Positions 35,771 to 45,075 of a DNA stretch of 64,000 nucleotides are shown here, one piece after another. The translations under genes were made by a program, and so were the position numbers. The stretch is from Anaerolineales bacterium (lineage in GTDB: Bacteria > Chloroflexota > Anaerolineae > Anaerolineales > Villigracilaceae). Numbering within the stretch: position 1 is the first letter of the stretch; each line of letters begins with the position of its first letter. The DNA lies in the NCBI GenBank assembly GCA_023382595.1, contig JAHDWB010000003.1, positions 248,001 to 312,000 on the forward strand, in the 5' to 3' direction. The notes under the pieces were generated by a model. The model was not told where the DNA came from and made no database searches. It worked only from the letters and a program-made list of their open reading frames with translations.

Positions 35771-38377
35771 CTATTTTATTTTCACGGCAATGACGTCATA
35801 TTTCCTGTCGGTTGGCATGATGAACAGACATTGATTCTTGCTTCTTTTCTCCCACAATTCGCCGATCTGACGTTTTTCTTCTGCGTCTTTGTAAAGATGA
35901 CCGCCTTTGTATTCGACGGCAAGAAAGCGACCGTCTTTCAACTTGCAGATGAAATCAGGATAGAAGCGGTCGGTGGAGGTTTGGAACCAGAAGGAGCGGG
36001 ATGGTTGGTTGCTGAGATTGCGAACCCAGTATTCCACTTCGTCCAGCGTATCAATAAATTCGGCGCATTGTTTTTCTTCGTTGCTGTCGAATTTGCCTAC
36101 GTCGGGGTAGTAGTGTTTTTTAAAGCTGTGCTGACCGCGATACAGTGACCCGACGGGGGCGGGATATTCTTGCGGGTCGAAAGAGAAGACTAATTCGGGC
36201 GTGACAACAACTTTGCTCCCTGCATCGAAGAAGGATTTGAACTCCTGCCCATGCGCGGACTGGCGATACTCGTCTATCTTGCGTATTACTGCATCACGCA
36301 GGCGGTACTTTTCGCGGACGAGAGTATCGAGCGGAATGCCGCGCTTTTCGATCAGGTTATTGACTAGCGCAGTGAGATACACGCCTGTCTCGTTGGCGGT
36401 AAGGTCATGATGCACAAAGTTCCTGTCGAGCCAGTGAACGAGGTCAGAGACCTTCCAGCCTGTATCCACTTTGAGCAGGGACAATTGATTATTCAGGTTT
36501 TGCAGGAATTGCGCCTTGACCTTCCCTTCGTCGCTGACATCCACTTCACCTTGTTTGACGGCGGCAATGCCCGGGGTGAATTCGGTCTCTGTGAGAATGG
36601 CATCCTTTTTTGGCAGTTCCCATTCAAAATCAAGGAAGTGAGTTTCTTCGAGTTGTTCCAGGAATTTGCCTTGGCGGTATGCCAGAACGGGAACAGAGAA
36701 GGCTTCTCCGCGCTCGGATGGAGTCAGGGTGGCGGCGGCAACACGCGCTTTGGCTTCGTTGGCGCTTTGCTCAAAGGCTTTACGGGCTTTCATGCCTTTG
36801 AAGGCAGGCTTGATGGCTTCTATCTCTGCGGCAGTGACACTTGCAGGCAGTTCCATTGTTTGGGTCTTGGTATCGTACTTGACCTTGCCTGCCAGGTCTT
36901 CGGGTAACTTTTCGAGAGCGGGAGGCTCCGAGACTTTGAAGGCAATGCTTTCGCCGCCTGTGGCGCGATACCCAAACAAGGGACCAAAATCAGTAGGTGT
37001 GGGCGGTGTGACCAGTTGCGCGGCTTCCTGTTTTTCAAAGCCGTTTTCAACGAGGGCATCAGCCAATGTGTTGAGAGTTTCTACGAAGTTGGACGAAGCG
37101 ACATAAGCATACGCCATGTTCAATTCGGAGGTCTTTTTGCGCGTGGCTTTGGGCATACGCAGAACACGCCCGACGATCTGTTCAACGGCGGTTGCGCTGG
37201 ACTGTTCAGCCACGGAGCAAAGTACGTAGGCAAAGGAACAGTCCCAGCCTTCGCGCAGTTTTTGGACGGTGATGATGTAGCGGATTTTGCAATCGGGCGC
37301 GGTCAGGTCGATATCGGCAATGTCGTCGTCCTTGCCTGTGGCGCGGGCGATCTGTTCGGCAGGGATGTTGTAATCCTCCATCAGACAGGCTTCGACTACT
37401 TCAACAGAAACCGTTTGCTTTCCAGTACGAAGCGGTTGGGCTTGCAGGAGCATGATCGGACGGAGGTATTCACCCGTTCCGGCGCGTTCCGCATCGGCGT
37501 AGCCTTCCAATTCTTTGCGTTTGAGAATGGCATTACCGATGAGTTCCTTCCAATTGGGATGGGTTTCAAGGCGCAGGGGCAGCTTGATCATCGACTCGGC
37601 TTTGAGTTCACGCGCAGAGATGCTGTACAGCACGTTGCTGGGATGCTCGTCGCGGTGCGGGGTGGCTGTGAATTCGAGAATGCAGGCGGGATTGAAACGG
37701 GCAAGGGTTTCAAACGAAAGCGGCGAGCGGACGTTTTGCGCTTCATCCACAATCACAATCGGACGGTGCAGGCGCAAGAGATTGGCAAGCGAGGGAATCG
37801 GTTTGCCGTTTTCGTAGCGTTCCACTTCTGCCGAAGCAGGGACGTTATCGAAATGACTCATGAGCGAGCCAGAGGCTTCATACACTTTGCGGAGTTCGGG
37901 GTCGCCCACACGGAAGGCTTGCGTGGTGCTGACCAAGATCACGGTATCGGTGCTGAGCGTGGACGGTTGTAGATACAGGGCTTCGCTAAGTTCCAAGACA
38001 GTGATACTGCCCAAGGTACTTTCGAGCGCGGAGCGATAGGGATGCTTGCGGTCTTTCAGGGCGTTGAGGGTTTGTTCTCGAATGGTGGTGGAAGGTGTAA
38101 GCCACAAGACAAAGGAATGATCGAGACCGAGAAAATCACGAGTGGAAACACTGACCGCATGAGACGCCATGAGAGTTTTTCCGCCGCCCGTTGGCACACG
38201 CAGACAGACATACGGCAAGCCGGGCAATTCATCCACTTCGTGATAGTTGACGCCTTCGCCTAATACATCCAGCGTGGTGGCATAGAAGGCAAGGTTGGCA
38301 TTGCCCATTTGCTTGCAGTTCTGGAAATACTTGCCTAATACATCGAGAGATCGTTGCTGATAGGTTTTCAGTTGCAT
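35771..38377 (-). CDS. res: Type III restriction enzyme, Res subunit
   Basis: The 868-residue protein is the ATP-dependent helicase-nuclease of a Type III system. Motifs visible are Walker A (VPTGGGKTLMASH), DEAQ (VIVDEAQN), FTATPH (motif III), and VEQIVGRVLRMP (motif VI). Near the C-terminus FYPDFICKLKDGRFLAVEYK carries a PD-(D/E)xK-type nuclease site. The frame is open a little further, into the neighbouring repeat, but ATG 38377 with AGGAAACA before it gives the family start MQLKTYQQRSLDVL. It works with the Mod methyltransferase encoded upstream. Confidence 0.92.
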   Translation of the reverse strand: MQLKTYQQRSLDVLGKYFQNCKQMGNANLAFYATTLDVLGEGVNYHEVDELPGLPYVCLRVPTGGGKTLMASHAVSVSTRDFLGLDHSFVLWLTPSTTIREQTLNALKDRKHPYRSALESTLGSITVLELSEALYLQPSTLSTDTVILVSTTQAFRVGDPELRKVYEASGSLMSHFDNVPASAEVERYENGKPIPSLANLLRLHRPIVIVDEAQNVRSPLSFETLARFNPACILEFTATPHRDEHPSNVLYSISARELKAESMIKLPLRLETHPNWKELIGNAILKRKELEGYADAERAGTGEYLRPIMLLQAQPLRTGKQTVSVEVVEACLMEDYNIPAEQIARATGKDDDIADIDLTAPDCKIRYIITVQKLREGWDCSFAYVLCSVAEQSSATAVEQIVGRVLRMPKATRKKTSELNMAYAYVASSNFVETLNTLADALVENGFEKQEAAQLVTPPTPTDFGPLFGYRATGGESIAFKVSEPPALEKLPEDLAGKVKYDTKTQTMELPASVTAAEIEAIKPAFKGMKARKAFEQSANEAKARVAAATLTPSERGEAFSVPVLAYRQGKFLEQLEETHFLDFEWELPKKDAILTETEFTPGIAAVKQGEVDVSDEGKVKAQFLQNLNNQLSLLKVDTGWKVSDLVHWLDRNFVHHDLTANETGVYLTALVNNLIEKRGIPLDTLVREKYRLRDAVIRKIDEYRQSAHGQEFKSFFDAGSKVVVTPELVFSFDPQEYPAPVGSLYRGQHSFKKHYYPDVGKFDSNEEKQCAEFIDTLDEVEYWVRNLSNQPSRSFWFQTSTDRFYPDFICKLKDGRFLAVEYKGGHLYKDAEEKRQIGELWEKRSKNQCLFIMPTDRKYDVIAVKIK

Positions 38378-38396
38378 GGTTGTTTCCTGTGATTTG

Positions 38397-38468
38397 TCAT
38401 TTCGACCAACGGGAGAAATCTTCTGCACGCGCTAGGATTTCTCCTCGCTGCCGCTCGTCGAAATGACA
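38397..38468. repeat. Palindromic repeat, left copy flanking the GIY-YIG gene
   Basis: The arms GTCATTTCGA and TCGAAATGAC enclose GAGAAATC and GATTTCTC. The GIY-YIG stop codon and its last dozen residues (VISTSGSEEKS) lie inside the element, so the repeat overlaps the 3' end of the gene. It is in the same orientation as the copy at 38831-38902. Confidence 0.9.
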
Positions 38469-38785
38469 TGGGTGGTTGAAGAAACCTTTTCCACGTCCCA
38501 TTCCATACTTAAATCCTTCCATTCAGGATTCATGGTTATTACCAAATTATTTTTCTTCTCTCGCCGCCATTTCTTGATTTCCTTTTCTCTTGCAATCGCG
38601 GCATGGACATCGGTGCCGTGTTCGTAATAAACCAGTTTGTTTACATTGTATTTCTTGGTAAAGCCATCCACCAATTTATTCTTATGTTCAAAAAGCCTGC
38701 GTTCAAGATTGTTGGTCATACCAATATACATAACTTCATTGTTCCAATTGGTGAGTATGTATACATAGAAATGATATTCTTTCAC
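38432..38785 (-). CDS. GIY-YIG endonuclease-like protein
   Basis: The 117-residue protein contains HFYVYILTNWNNEVMYIGMT (the paired Y-I/Y-I-G strands), an Arg in NNLERRLFEHK, and REKEIKKWRREKKNNLV with the Glu and basic helix of this family (URI/YhbQ-like small nucleases). A GTG at 38785 with an AAGGAT ribosome-binding sequence begins it; the track of the frame upstream is repeat DNA. The C-terminus is encoded by a palindromic repeat. It is placed between mod and res of a Type III system, flanked by two direct copies of that repeat. Role unknown; repeat mobilisation is one possibility. Confidence 0.85.
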   Translation of the reverse strand: MKEYHFYVYILTNWNNEVMYIGMTNNLERRLFEHKNKLVDGFTKKYNVNKLVYYEHGTDVHAAIAREKEIKKWRREKKNNLVITMNPEWKDLSMEWDVEKVSSTTHVISTSGSEEKS

Positions 38786-38830
38786 GGCAATTATCCTTGC
38801 TGCTTTTGTCGTTTCGACCGAGCATTCCTT

Positions 38831-38902
38831 GTCATTTCGAGCGACAGCGAGAAATCTTTGCACGGGTCAGGATTTCTCCTCGCTCCGCTCGTCGAAATGA
38901 CA
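38831..38902. repeat. Palindromic repeat, right copy flanking the GIY-YIG gene
   Basis: It has the arms GTCATTTCGA and TCGAAATGAC with inner GAGAAATC and GGATTTCTCC, and CTCGCTCCGCTCGTCG near its end. It matches the left copy over most of its length. An extra TTCGAAATGACA half-arm follows at 38919-38930. Confidence 0.9.
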
Positions 38903-38940
38903 AGAGGGGCGGGCTTCTTCGAAATGACAGAGGAATAGGC

Positions 38941-40554
38941 TTACATTTCCCGAATCTCATACGGGATTTGCTTGAACACAATCCCAAGGTCGTTCAAACG
39001 CGCCTTGCTGATGCGTGACCCGTTGCCATAAATGACTTTCTGCCCGTCATGCGCTGGCAGACCTTCCAATACATCATAGGTCAACACATTCCCGCCGTTT
39101 ACAGACTTGTCTTTCAAAATGCCGTTATACAACAAATAGACCGCCGTGCCGTTGTGGACACCCAACAATGGGAATTCAGACTTCCGAAGTCTTCGAGACT
39201 TCGGAAGTCTTTCTGGTAACGGTTGACCTGTTTCTACAAAATAAACATGCCCTGCCAGATCGTTATATTTCACTTCTGCGCGGATTTGGCGATTGGGGTC
39301 GAACAGGGTTGCGCCGAGTTCGCAATAGCGGAAGCCGCCGCCTAAACCTTCAACATTTCCATAGCCATTTATTACACGTTGGAGTCGTTCACTTGTTATT
39401 GATTTGGATATATCTTTATCCATTTCAATCAAAATAAACTTTCGTTCACTTTCGCTATCAGCGTTTTCCCTTAAAATAGCATGACCAGTTGTTCCGCTTC
39501 CAGCAAAAGAGTCAAGTATTATATCGCCAGGACTTGTTGTCAATTTTATTATTCGGCGTATTAATTTTGTCGGTTTTGGGTTATCGAAAACTGCTTTACC
39601 AAATATTTGCTTAACCTCATTGCCTCCTTCATCTGTAGTGCCGCTATCTTCATGTTTCCATATATCTACAGGCACTAGACCAGTATTTGACTCGTTTAGA
39701 AATACTTTTAAGCGCGGATATTTTGCATTACCATCTTTTCCCCACCACAAACGATTTTCTGTAATATGAATTTCATGTTGAGATTGCTCATATTTCCATG
39801 CATGAGACGGGTGATTTATTTTTTTACCATTATTTGGATTGATTATTGTGTAAACCAAGTTGGGGCGAGCTGATTTTGTTGCTGGGTTGACATAAGACGA
39901 ACTAGTCCAAACCCCTCTTGGATCATTATCTGGGTTTGAATAAATCGAGTCAGATTTCTCGTTACGTGGCTCGCGAAGAAAACTTACTTTATCTGACTTT
40001 CTGTATGCGACAATTACATCTTTGAGTGAATAAAATAATTTTGCGTTGTTACTTCTTGTATATCTTTTCTCCCAAGAAATGCTTGCGATGAAATTTTGTG
40101 GCTTAAATATTTCATCCATAATAACCTTTAGATGAGCTGCTTCGTTGTCATCTAAGTTAATAAATATCATTCCATCTTCGCGCAACATTTGGTGTAACAA
40201 GACCAAACGCGGATACATCATGGAAAGCCATTTATCATGTCTTGAGAGGTCTTCGGCTTCACCGCCTACTACTTTTCCTAACCATTCTCGCATTTCAGGG
40301 CTGTTTACATTATCGTTATATACCCAGCCTTCATTGCCCGTGTTGTAGGGCGGGTCAATGTAAATGCACTTCACCTGTCCCGCATAATAGGGGAGTAAGG
40401 CTTTCAAGGCTTCGAGGTTATCGCCCTGCACCAGTAAATTCCCGCTATCGGGGTCGCCCACGGACAAGTCCGCGCGGCATTTGAGCAGGCGGAAGGGCAC
40501 TTCTTTGTGATGATTGATGACGGCGTCTTTACCGATCCAGTTGAGGGTGGGCAT
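38941..40554 (-). CDS. mod: Type III DNA methyltransferase, Mod subunit
   Basis: The 537-residue beta-class adenine methyltransferase has the catalytic DPPYNTGNE motif first (about residue 70) and the AdoMet-binding DSFAGSGTTGHAI motif near residue 350, the order of the beta class. The region between them is the target-recognition part. ATG 40554 (MPTLNWIGKDAV) is chosen over the open upstream extension, because MPTLNW is the family start and the extension crosses repeats. A palindrome at 39178-39210 is inserted in frame, adding residues like RLPKSRRLRKSEF. The central part is AT-rich compared with both ends. Confidence 0.9.
   Translation of the reverse strand: MPTLNWIGKDAVINHHKEVPFRLLKCRADLSVGDPDSGNLLVQGDNLEALKALLPYYAGQVKCIYIDPPYNTGNEGWVYNDNVNSPEMREWLGKVVGGEAEDLSRHDKWLSMMYPRLVLLHQMLREDGMIFINLDDNEAAHLKVIMDEIFKPQNFIASISWEKRYTRSNNAKLFYSLKDVIVAYRKSDKVSFLREPRNEKSDSIYSNPDNDPRGVWTSSSYVNPATKSARPNLVYTIINPNNGKKINHPSHAWKYEQSQHEIHITENRLWWGKDGNAKYPRLKVFLNESNTGLVPVDIWKHEDSGTTDEGGNEVKQIFGKAVFDNPKPTKLIRRIIKLTTSPGDIILDSFAGSGTTGHAILRENADSESERKFILIEMDKDISKSITSERLQRVINGYGNVEGLGGGFRYCELGATLFDPNRQIRAEVKYNDLAGHVYFVETGQPLPERLPKSRRLRKSEFPLLGVHNGTAVYLLYNGILKDKSVNGGNVLTYDVLEGLPAHDGQKVIYGNGSRISKARLNDLGIVFKQIPYEIREM
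39178..39210. repeat. 15-bp perfect palindrome inside the mod coding region
   Basis: Arms AGACTTCCGAAGTCT (39178-39192) and AGACTTCGGAAGTCT (39196-39210) are perfect inverted copies around TCG. It is read in frame as about eleven basic residues near the end of Mod, so the insertion kept the frame. Confidence 0.92.
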
Positions 40555-40938
40555 GAGTGTGTGGGGTCTCCCGTAGTGTGTAATTGTACCCAAGATTAAA
40601 AAAATCCACAGCCGAAATCGGGGAAGAATATGATAGATCGAGTGACTATGAATACCAGAAGGTTGATTCCAAACAAAAATGCAAATCCCATATATGGGGG
40701 TCTCCTTATCCGTGTTGGGGTGTGTTGACATGTGTTGAGATGTGTTGACATGTGTTGACATCTGTTGAGGTCTCAGCGGCTTTGAGGTCCCTGAAACTTG
40801 CGTACATGTCGATTCCACACCCCCATATATGGGGGTACGGTTTTCGATGAGATCAATCCCCAGCGTGTGGAAGACCACATCCCAAAGCGGACGCCCCTTG
40901 ACACGTCTGTGCCCGAGCTTTTCGTGACGAAACTCCTC
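40555..40938. other. Region between mod and the LacI gene
   Basis: No credible gene lies here. The region contains five tandem 10-bp repeats (40721-40770) flanked by the boxes CCCATATATGGGGG (about 40688) and CCCCCATATATGGGGG (about 40830). The promoter of mod should be here. The minus-strand frame is open through the whole stretch but is unlike any protein. Confidence 0.5.
40721..40770. repeat. Five tandem 10-bp repeats upstream of mod
   Basis: The units, in exact register, are TGTGTTGACA, TGTGTTGAGA, TGTGTTGACA, TGTGTTGACA and TCTGTTGAGG. Ten base pairs is about one helical turn, so all would face the same side of the DNA. Spacers and length rule out a CRISPR array. Confidence 0.9.
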
Positions 40939-40995
40939 TTGACTTCCCATAACATATTTGATAACATGTTATCGATAACATGTTATCGATAACAT
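40939..40995 (+). promoter_or_regulatory. Promoter and tandem LacI-type operators of the regulator gene
   Basis: TTGACT (40939-40944), a 17-bp spacer, and TAACAT (40962-40967) form the promoter. Two copies of the palindrome ATGTTATCGATAACAT, with central CG as LacI-family proteins prefer, lie at 40966-40981 and 40980-40995. The first touches the -10 element, so the repressor should block its own gene. Confidence 0.72.
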
Positions 40996-41007
40996 AAAGT
41001 ATCAACC

Positions 41008-42054
41008 ATGACCCTCCCCGACCGAAGAAAACGTGTCACCATCAAGGATGTAGCGCTTGCCGCTGGAGTATCCACCCAGACGGTTTCGCGCGTGATGAAC
41101 AAGTTTTCCTACGTCTCGGATGAGACACGCGAGCGGGTGGAAACCGTCGTGGAGCAACTGGGGTACCGCCCCAGCACCCTCGCCCGAAGCCTGATCCAAC
41201 AGCGGAGTTTCACCATCGGGGTGGTCACATTCGGCTTGAAGTACATCGGTCCATCACGGACTCTCAACGGCATAGCAGATAAAGCGGACGAACTCGGTTA
41301 CATGCTGTTGATGAAAGAACTCGACAAATTCGACGCCGCCAGCATAGACGATGTAGTCGGATCTCTGCTCGCCAGACAGGTGGACGGCATCATTTGGGCA
41401 GTCCCTGAGATAGGCGACAACCGCAACTGGCTCGACGACCGCCTCGAGACCGTCCCTGTGCCTGCCCTGTTTCTGGCAACCCAGCCACGCGAAGGCATCT
41501 CAAGCGTTGCGACCGATAACTACGAGGGGGCGGTGATGGCAGTCCAGCACCTGCTGGATGGTGGAAAGAAGCGCATCGGTCACATATCAGGTCCGATGGA
41601 TTGGTGGGAGGCGAAGGAACGAAAACGGGGCTGGCGCGAGACACTCGAAAAGCATGGGGTCGAAGCGTCCGAACAGCGTTGCACAGAGGGGAACTGGTCT
41701 TCTTCCAGCGGAGAGACCGCCTTTCTTCAACTTATTGAAAAATTCCCATACCTGGACTCGGTTTTTGTAGCCAACGATCAAATGGCTCTAAGCGTTTTAC
41801 GCGAGGCGCACCGTCAGGAAATAAAAGTGCCCGAACAGTTGGCGGTGGTCGGCTTCGATAACATCCCCGAATCCGCCTATTTTTACCCATCCCTCACCAC
41901 AATTTCTCAAGACCTGCAGTTGATTGGCGAACAGGCAGTTCAAAACATTGTGGAAATGATCCAGGCTCGTCAGGAAAACAGGTTGATCGATACGCAGACC
42001 AGATTTTTCCAACCGAGCCTCATTATTCGAGAAAGTTCGAAATGCGCCGGTTAA
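41008..42054 (+). CDS. LacI-family transcription regulator of the arabinose-type operon
   Basis: The 348-residue protein begins with the LacI helix-turn-helix (VTIKDVALAAGVSTQTVSRV) and hinge helix (YRPSTLARSL), followed by a periplasmic-binding-protein-like effector domain ending near IIRESSKCAG. It should repress in the absence of the sugar. Tandem operators overlap its own promoter, so it is probably autoregulated; a copy upstream of the importer gene was not found. The genes downstream (importer, AraA, AraD) suggest L-arabinose or a related sugar as effector. Confidence 0.92.
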   Translation: MTLPDRRKRVTIKDVALAAGVSTQTVSRVMNKFSYVSDETRERVETVVEQLGYRPSTLARSLIQQRSFTIGVVTFGLKYIGPSRTLNGIADKADELGYMLLMKELDKFDAASIDDVVGSLLARQVDGIIWAVPEIGDNRNWLDDRLETVPVPALFLATQPREGISSVATDNYEGAVMAVQHLLDGGKKRIGHISGPMDWWEAKERKRGWRETLEKHGVEASEQRCTEGNWSSSSGETAFLQLIEKFPYLDSVFVANDQMALSVLREAHRQEIKVPEQLAVVGFDNIPESAYFYPSLTTISQDLQLIGEQAVQNIVEMIQARQENRLIDTQTRFFQPSLIIRESSKCAG

Positions 42055-42248
42055 ATCCATCCTGTTGCACAGGATTTGGAAGGAGGTGAAGGTACGCTGC
42101 GAATATAGGTATTAAGACAAGCAGGGAATGTACATCTGGTCCTGGCGTTCGGTGTGCAGATCTCTCAGCAGGGTAACTCAAATCCTTAACCCTGCCCACT
42201 CGTGTAATTCGTACGCCATCAAATTTCAACCTTCCATAGGAGAAAATA

Positions 42249-43337
42249 ATGTCCAAGAAATTGCTTTACAACCTTTTGGCTGTCCTCATGATCGTCAGCC
42301 TCGTGCTCGCAGGCTGCGCCCCCGCTGCCGGCGGCTCATCAGACGGCGACCAAAAACTGGTCGGTATTTCCATGCCCACCAAGACCTCCACCCGTTGGAT
42401 CTCCGACGGCGAAAGCATGGTCAAAGTGTTCGAAGATATGGGCTACGCCACCGACCTGCAGTTCGCGGATGATGACATCCCGAACCAGCTCGCCCAGATC
42501 GAAAACATGATCACCAAGGGTGCGGATGTGCTCGTCATCGCCGCCATCGACGGTGCGACCCTCTCCGACGCGCTCCAACAAGCCAGAGATGCCGGCATCC
42601 TCGTGATCGCCTACGACCGCCTGATCGTCAACACCGAGAATGTTGATTACTACGCCACCTTCGATAACTTTGGCGTGGGCGTTATCATGGGCTCCCAGAT
42701 CGAAGAAGGTCTGGACCTGAAAAATGCAGATGGACCGTTCAACATCGAACTCTTCGGCGGCTCCCCCGACGACACCAATGCCTTCTACTTCTATGACGGC
42801 GCCATGTCCGTGCTTCAGCCCTACATCGACAGCGGCAAACTCGTCGTTCAGTCCGGCCAGACCGGCATGGATAAAGTCTCCACCCTGCGCTGGGACGGCA
42901 TCGTTGCCCAAGCCCGCATGGAAAACCTCCTGAGCGCCTTCTACACCGACAAGCGTGTGGACGCGGTTCTCTCCCCCTATGATGGTCTCTCCATCGGTAT
43001 CATCTCCGCGCTGAAGAGCGTAGGCTACGGCACCGCCGATCAGCCCATGCCCGTTGTCACCGGTCAGGATGCAGAAATCGCCTCCATCAAAGCCATGATC
43101 GCCGGCGAACAGACCTACACCGTCTTCAAGGACACCCGTGAACTTGCCAAACAGACAGCTGCCATGGTCGATGCGGCGTTGAAGGGTCTTGAAGTGCCGA
43201 TCAACGATACCTCCACGTATGACAACGGTGTCAAGATCGTCCCCTCCTACCTGTTGACCCCGTTCAGTGTTGATATCACCAACTACGAACAGTATCTGAT
43301 CGAAAGCGGATATTACACTGCCGACCAGTTGAAGTAA
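42249..43337 (+). CDS. chvE: ChvE-type periplasmic sugar-binding lipoprotein
   Basis: The 362-residue protein has a lipobox signal ([15 protein letters not shown], cleaved before Cys near 23) and is then a two-lobed type I sugar-binding protein ([51 protein letters not shown]). The segment [16 protein letters not shown] is typical of ChvE/XylF-like proteins for arabinose, xylose or galactose. It captures sugar outside the membrane for GguA/GguB encoded downstream. A strong hairpin follows the gene, which would reduce readthrough into the importer ATPase gene. Confidence 0.9.
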   Translation: MSKKLLYNLLAVLMIVSLVLAGCAPAAGGSSDGDQKLVGISMPTKTSTRWISDGESMVKVFEDMGYATDLQFADDDIPNQLAQIENMITKGADVLVIAAIDGATLSDALQQARDAGILVIAYDRLIVNTENVDYYATFDNFGVGVIMGSQIEEGLDLKNADGPFNIELFGGSPDDTNAFYFYDGAMSVLQPYIDSGKLVVQSGQTGMDKVSTLRWDGIVAQARMENLLSAFYTDKRVDAVLSPYDGLSIGIISALKSVGYGTADQPMPVVTGQDAEIASIKAMIAGEQTYTVFKDTRELAKQTAAMVDAALKGLEVPINDTSTYDNGVKIVPSYLLTPFSVDITNYEQYLIESGYYTADQLK

Positions 43338-43348
43338 GCAACACAAAC

Positions 43349-43384
43349 AAGATGTGAGAAGGTTTCCATACCTTCTCACATCTT
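43349..43384 (+). terminator. Hairpin after the binding-protein gene
   Basis: A 14-bp perfect stem (AAGATGTGAGAAGG with CCTTCTCACATCTT, 8-base loop) followed by TCTTCATTTC lies 12 bp after the chvE stop. Such attenuators or mRNA-stabilising structures commonly make binding proteins more abundant than the membrane components. Confidence 0.8.
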
Positions 43385-43533
43385 TCTTCATTTCATTCGT
43401 TCGTTTACTCACCGTGCTTGCCGCCCGAACTATAAATGTTTATTGGTATTTTCGGCTATTCTCATCTTTTCCAAAAACAAAACGGGTAGAATAGCCTCAA
43501 GATCTCTCACCAACCAAACAAGGACAGGAAAAC

Positions 43534-45075
43534 ATGTCTGATGTCATTTTGGAAATGCGCAATATCACAAAAACCTTCCCCGGTGTGAAAGCGCTCGACA
43601 ACGTCAGTTTTAGTGTTCGTCAGGGGGAGATCCACGCACTTGTCGGGGAGAACGGGGCGGGGAAATCCACCCTGATGAAGGTGCTCAGCGGTGTTTATCC
43701 ATACGGTACGTATGATGGGGAAATCTATTTTCTGGGAAACGAATGCCGCTTCCGCGACATCACCGAATCAGAAAAAGTTGGTCTCGTTATTATTCATCAG
43801 GAACTGGCACTCATCCCCTTCCTTTCGATTACCGAAAACCTGTTTCTTGGCAATGAACAAGCTCGCGGCGGCATTATTGACTGGAACGAATCCATTTCAA
43901 AGACCAAGGAACTGCTCGAGACGGTTGGGCTGTACGAATCTCCCAATACACTGATTACGGATCTCGGAGTCGGAAAACAGCAACTGGTCGAGATCGCCAA
44001 GGCATTAGCAAAAGAGGTCAAATTGCTTATCCTGGATGAACCGACTGCATCCTTGAGCGAAAGTGACAGCGAGAAACTTCTCCAACTCCTCATTCAGTTC
44101 AAGGAACAGGGGATCTCATCCATTTTGATCTCCCATAAACTAAGTGAAGTTTCCAAAGTAGCCGACTCCATCACCATTCTGCGTGACGGCGCCACAGTCG
44201 AGACCATTGACTGCCACAAGGATGTGCTCACAGAGGACCGCATCATCCGCGGCATGGTGGGACGCGATATTACGCACCGTTTTCCTCCCCGTGAATCAAG
44301 CATTGGAGATATCATCTTCGAAGTACAAAATTGGACCGTGCATCATCCCATTCACAAGGAACGTAGGGTCAGCAGCAACATCAACCTGAAAGTCCGCAGC
44401 GGTGAAGTTGTGGGAATTGCCGGTCTGGTCGGCGCAGGGAGAACCGAACTTGCCATGAGCATTTTTGGGCGATCCTACGGAGCCGACATAACCGGCAAAG
44501 CATATAAACATGGACAGGAAATCGACATTACGTCCATCGATAAAGCCATCGCCAACGGGATCGCCTATGCCACGGAGGATCGCAAGGCATATGGGTTGAT
44601 CCTGATCGAAGAAATCAAGAATAACATCACCCTGACAAACTTGAAGGCTATCTCGGAATTCGGTGTAGTCAATGAACCAAAAGAGATCACTGTTACATCC
44701 ACCTATCGAGACAGTCTCAACATCAAATGTTCCAGCATTTTACAACTGGCGCTAAACCTTTCCGGCGGAAACCAGCAAAAAGTGGTGCTAAGCAAATGGC
44801 TGTTCGCAAACCCGGAGATCCTGATCCTGGATGAACCCACCCGAGGCATCGATGTCGGCGCGAAATATGAAATCTACACCATCATCAACCGCCTTGCAAG
44901 CGAGGGCAAGGGAATCATTTTGATCTCATCTGAACTGCCGGAAATTTTGGGGGTTTGCGACCGCATCTACGTGATGAGCGAGGGGAGAATTGTTGGCGAC
45001 CTCCCTGCAAAAGATGCATCACAGGAAATTATCATGAAACACATAATGGCACAAAAAGAGGTTATCGAACAATGA
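43534..45075 (+). CDS. gguA: Sugar ABC transporter ATP-binding protein (two ATPase domains)
   Basis: The 513-residue protein carries two ATPase halves. The first has Walker A ([11 protein letters not shown]), signature [15 protein letters not shown] and Walker B ([11 protein letters not shown]). The second starts near 270, with degenerate Walker A ([10 protein letters not shown]), signature [15 protein letters not shown] and [12 protein letters not shown]. That is the layout of RbsA/XylG/GguA proteins. It energises uptake of a pentose or galactose through GguB. Its TGA overlaps the permease ATG. Confidence 0.94.
   Translation: MSDVILEMRNITKTFPGVKALDNVSFSVRQGEIHALVGENGAGKSTLMKVLSGVYPYGTYDGEIYFLGNECRFRDITESEKVGLVIIHQELALIPFLSITENLFLGNEQARGGIIDWNESISKTKELLETVGLYESPNTLITDLGVGKQQLVEIAKALAKEVKLLILDEPTASLSESDSEKLLQLLIQFKEQGISSILISHKLSEVSKVADSITILRDGATVETIDCHKDVLTEDRIIRGMVGRDITHRFPPRESSIGDIIFEVQNWTVHHPIHKERRVSSNINLKVRSGEVVGIAGLVGAGRTELAMSIFGRSYGADITGKAYKHGQEIDITSIDKAIANGIAYATEDRKAYGLILIEEIKNNITLTNLKAISEFGVVNEPKEITVTSTYRDSLNIKCSSILQLALNLSGGNQQKVVLSKWLFANPEILILDEPTRGIDVGAKYEIYTIINRLASEGKGIILISSELPEILGVCDRIYVMSEGRIVGDLPAKDASQEIIMKHIMAQKEVIEQ

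Noticed and set aside
40721-40770. CRISPR array
   Set aside because: The units are only 10 bp and adjoin without spacers, and no cas genes are present.
40555-40950. N-terminal extension of Mod to 40950
   Set aside because: It reads through tandem repeats and palindromes; MPTLNW at 40554 is the family start.
42339-43412. Long minus-strand open frame over the sugar-binding protein
   Set aside because: It is a shadow of the plus-strand gene, which has a lipobox, family motifs and a ribosome-binding site.
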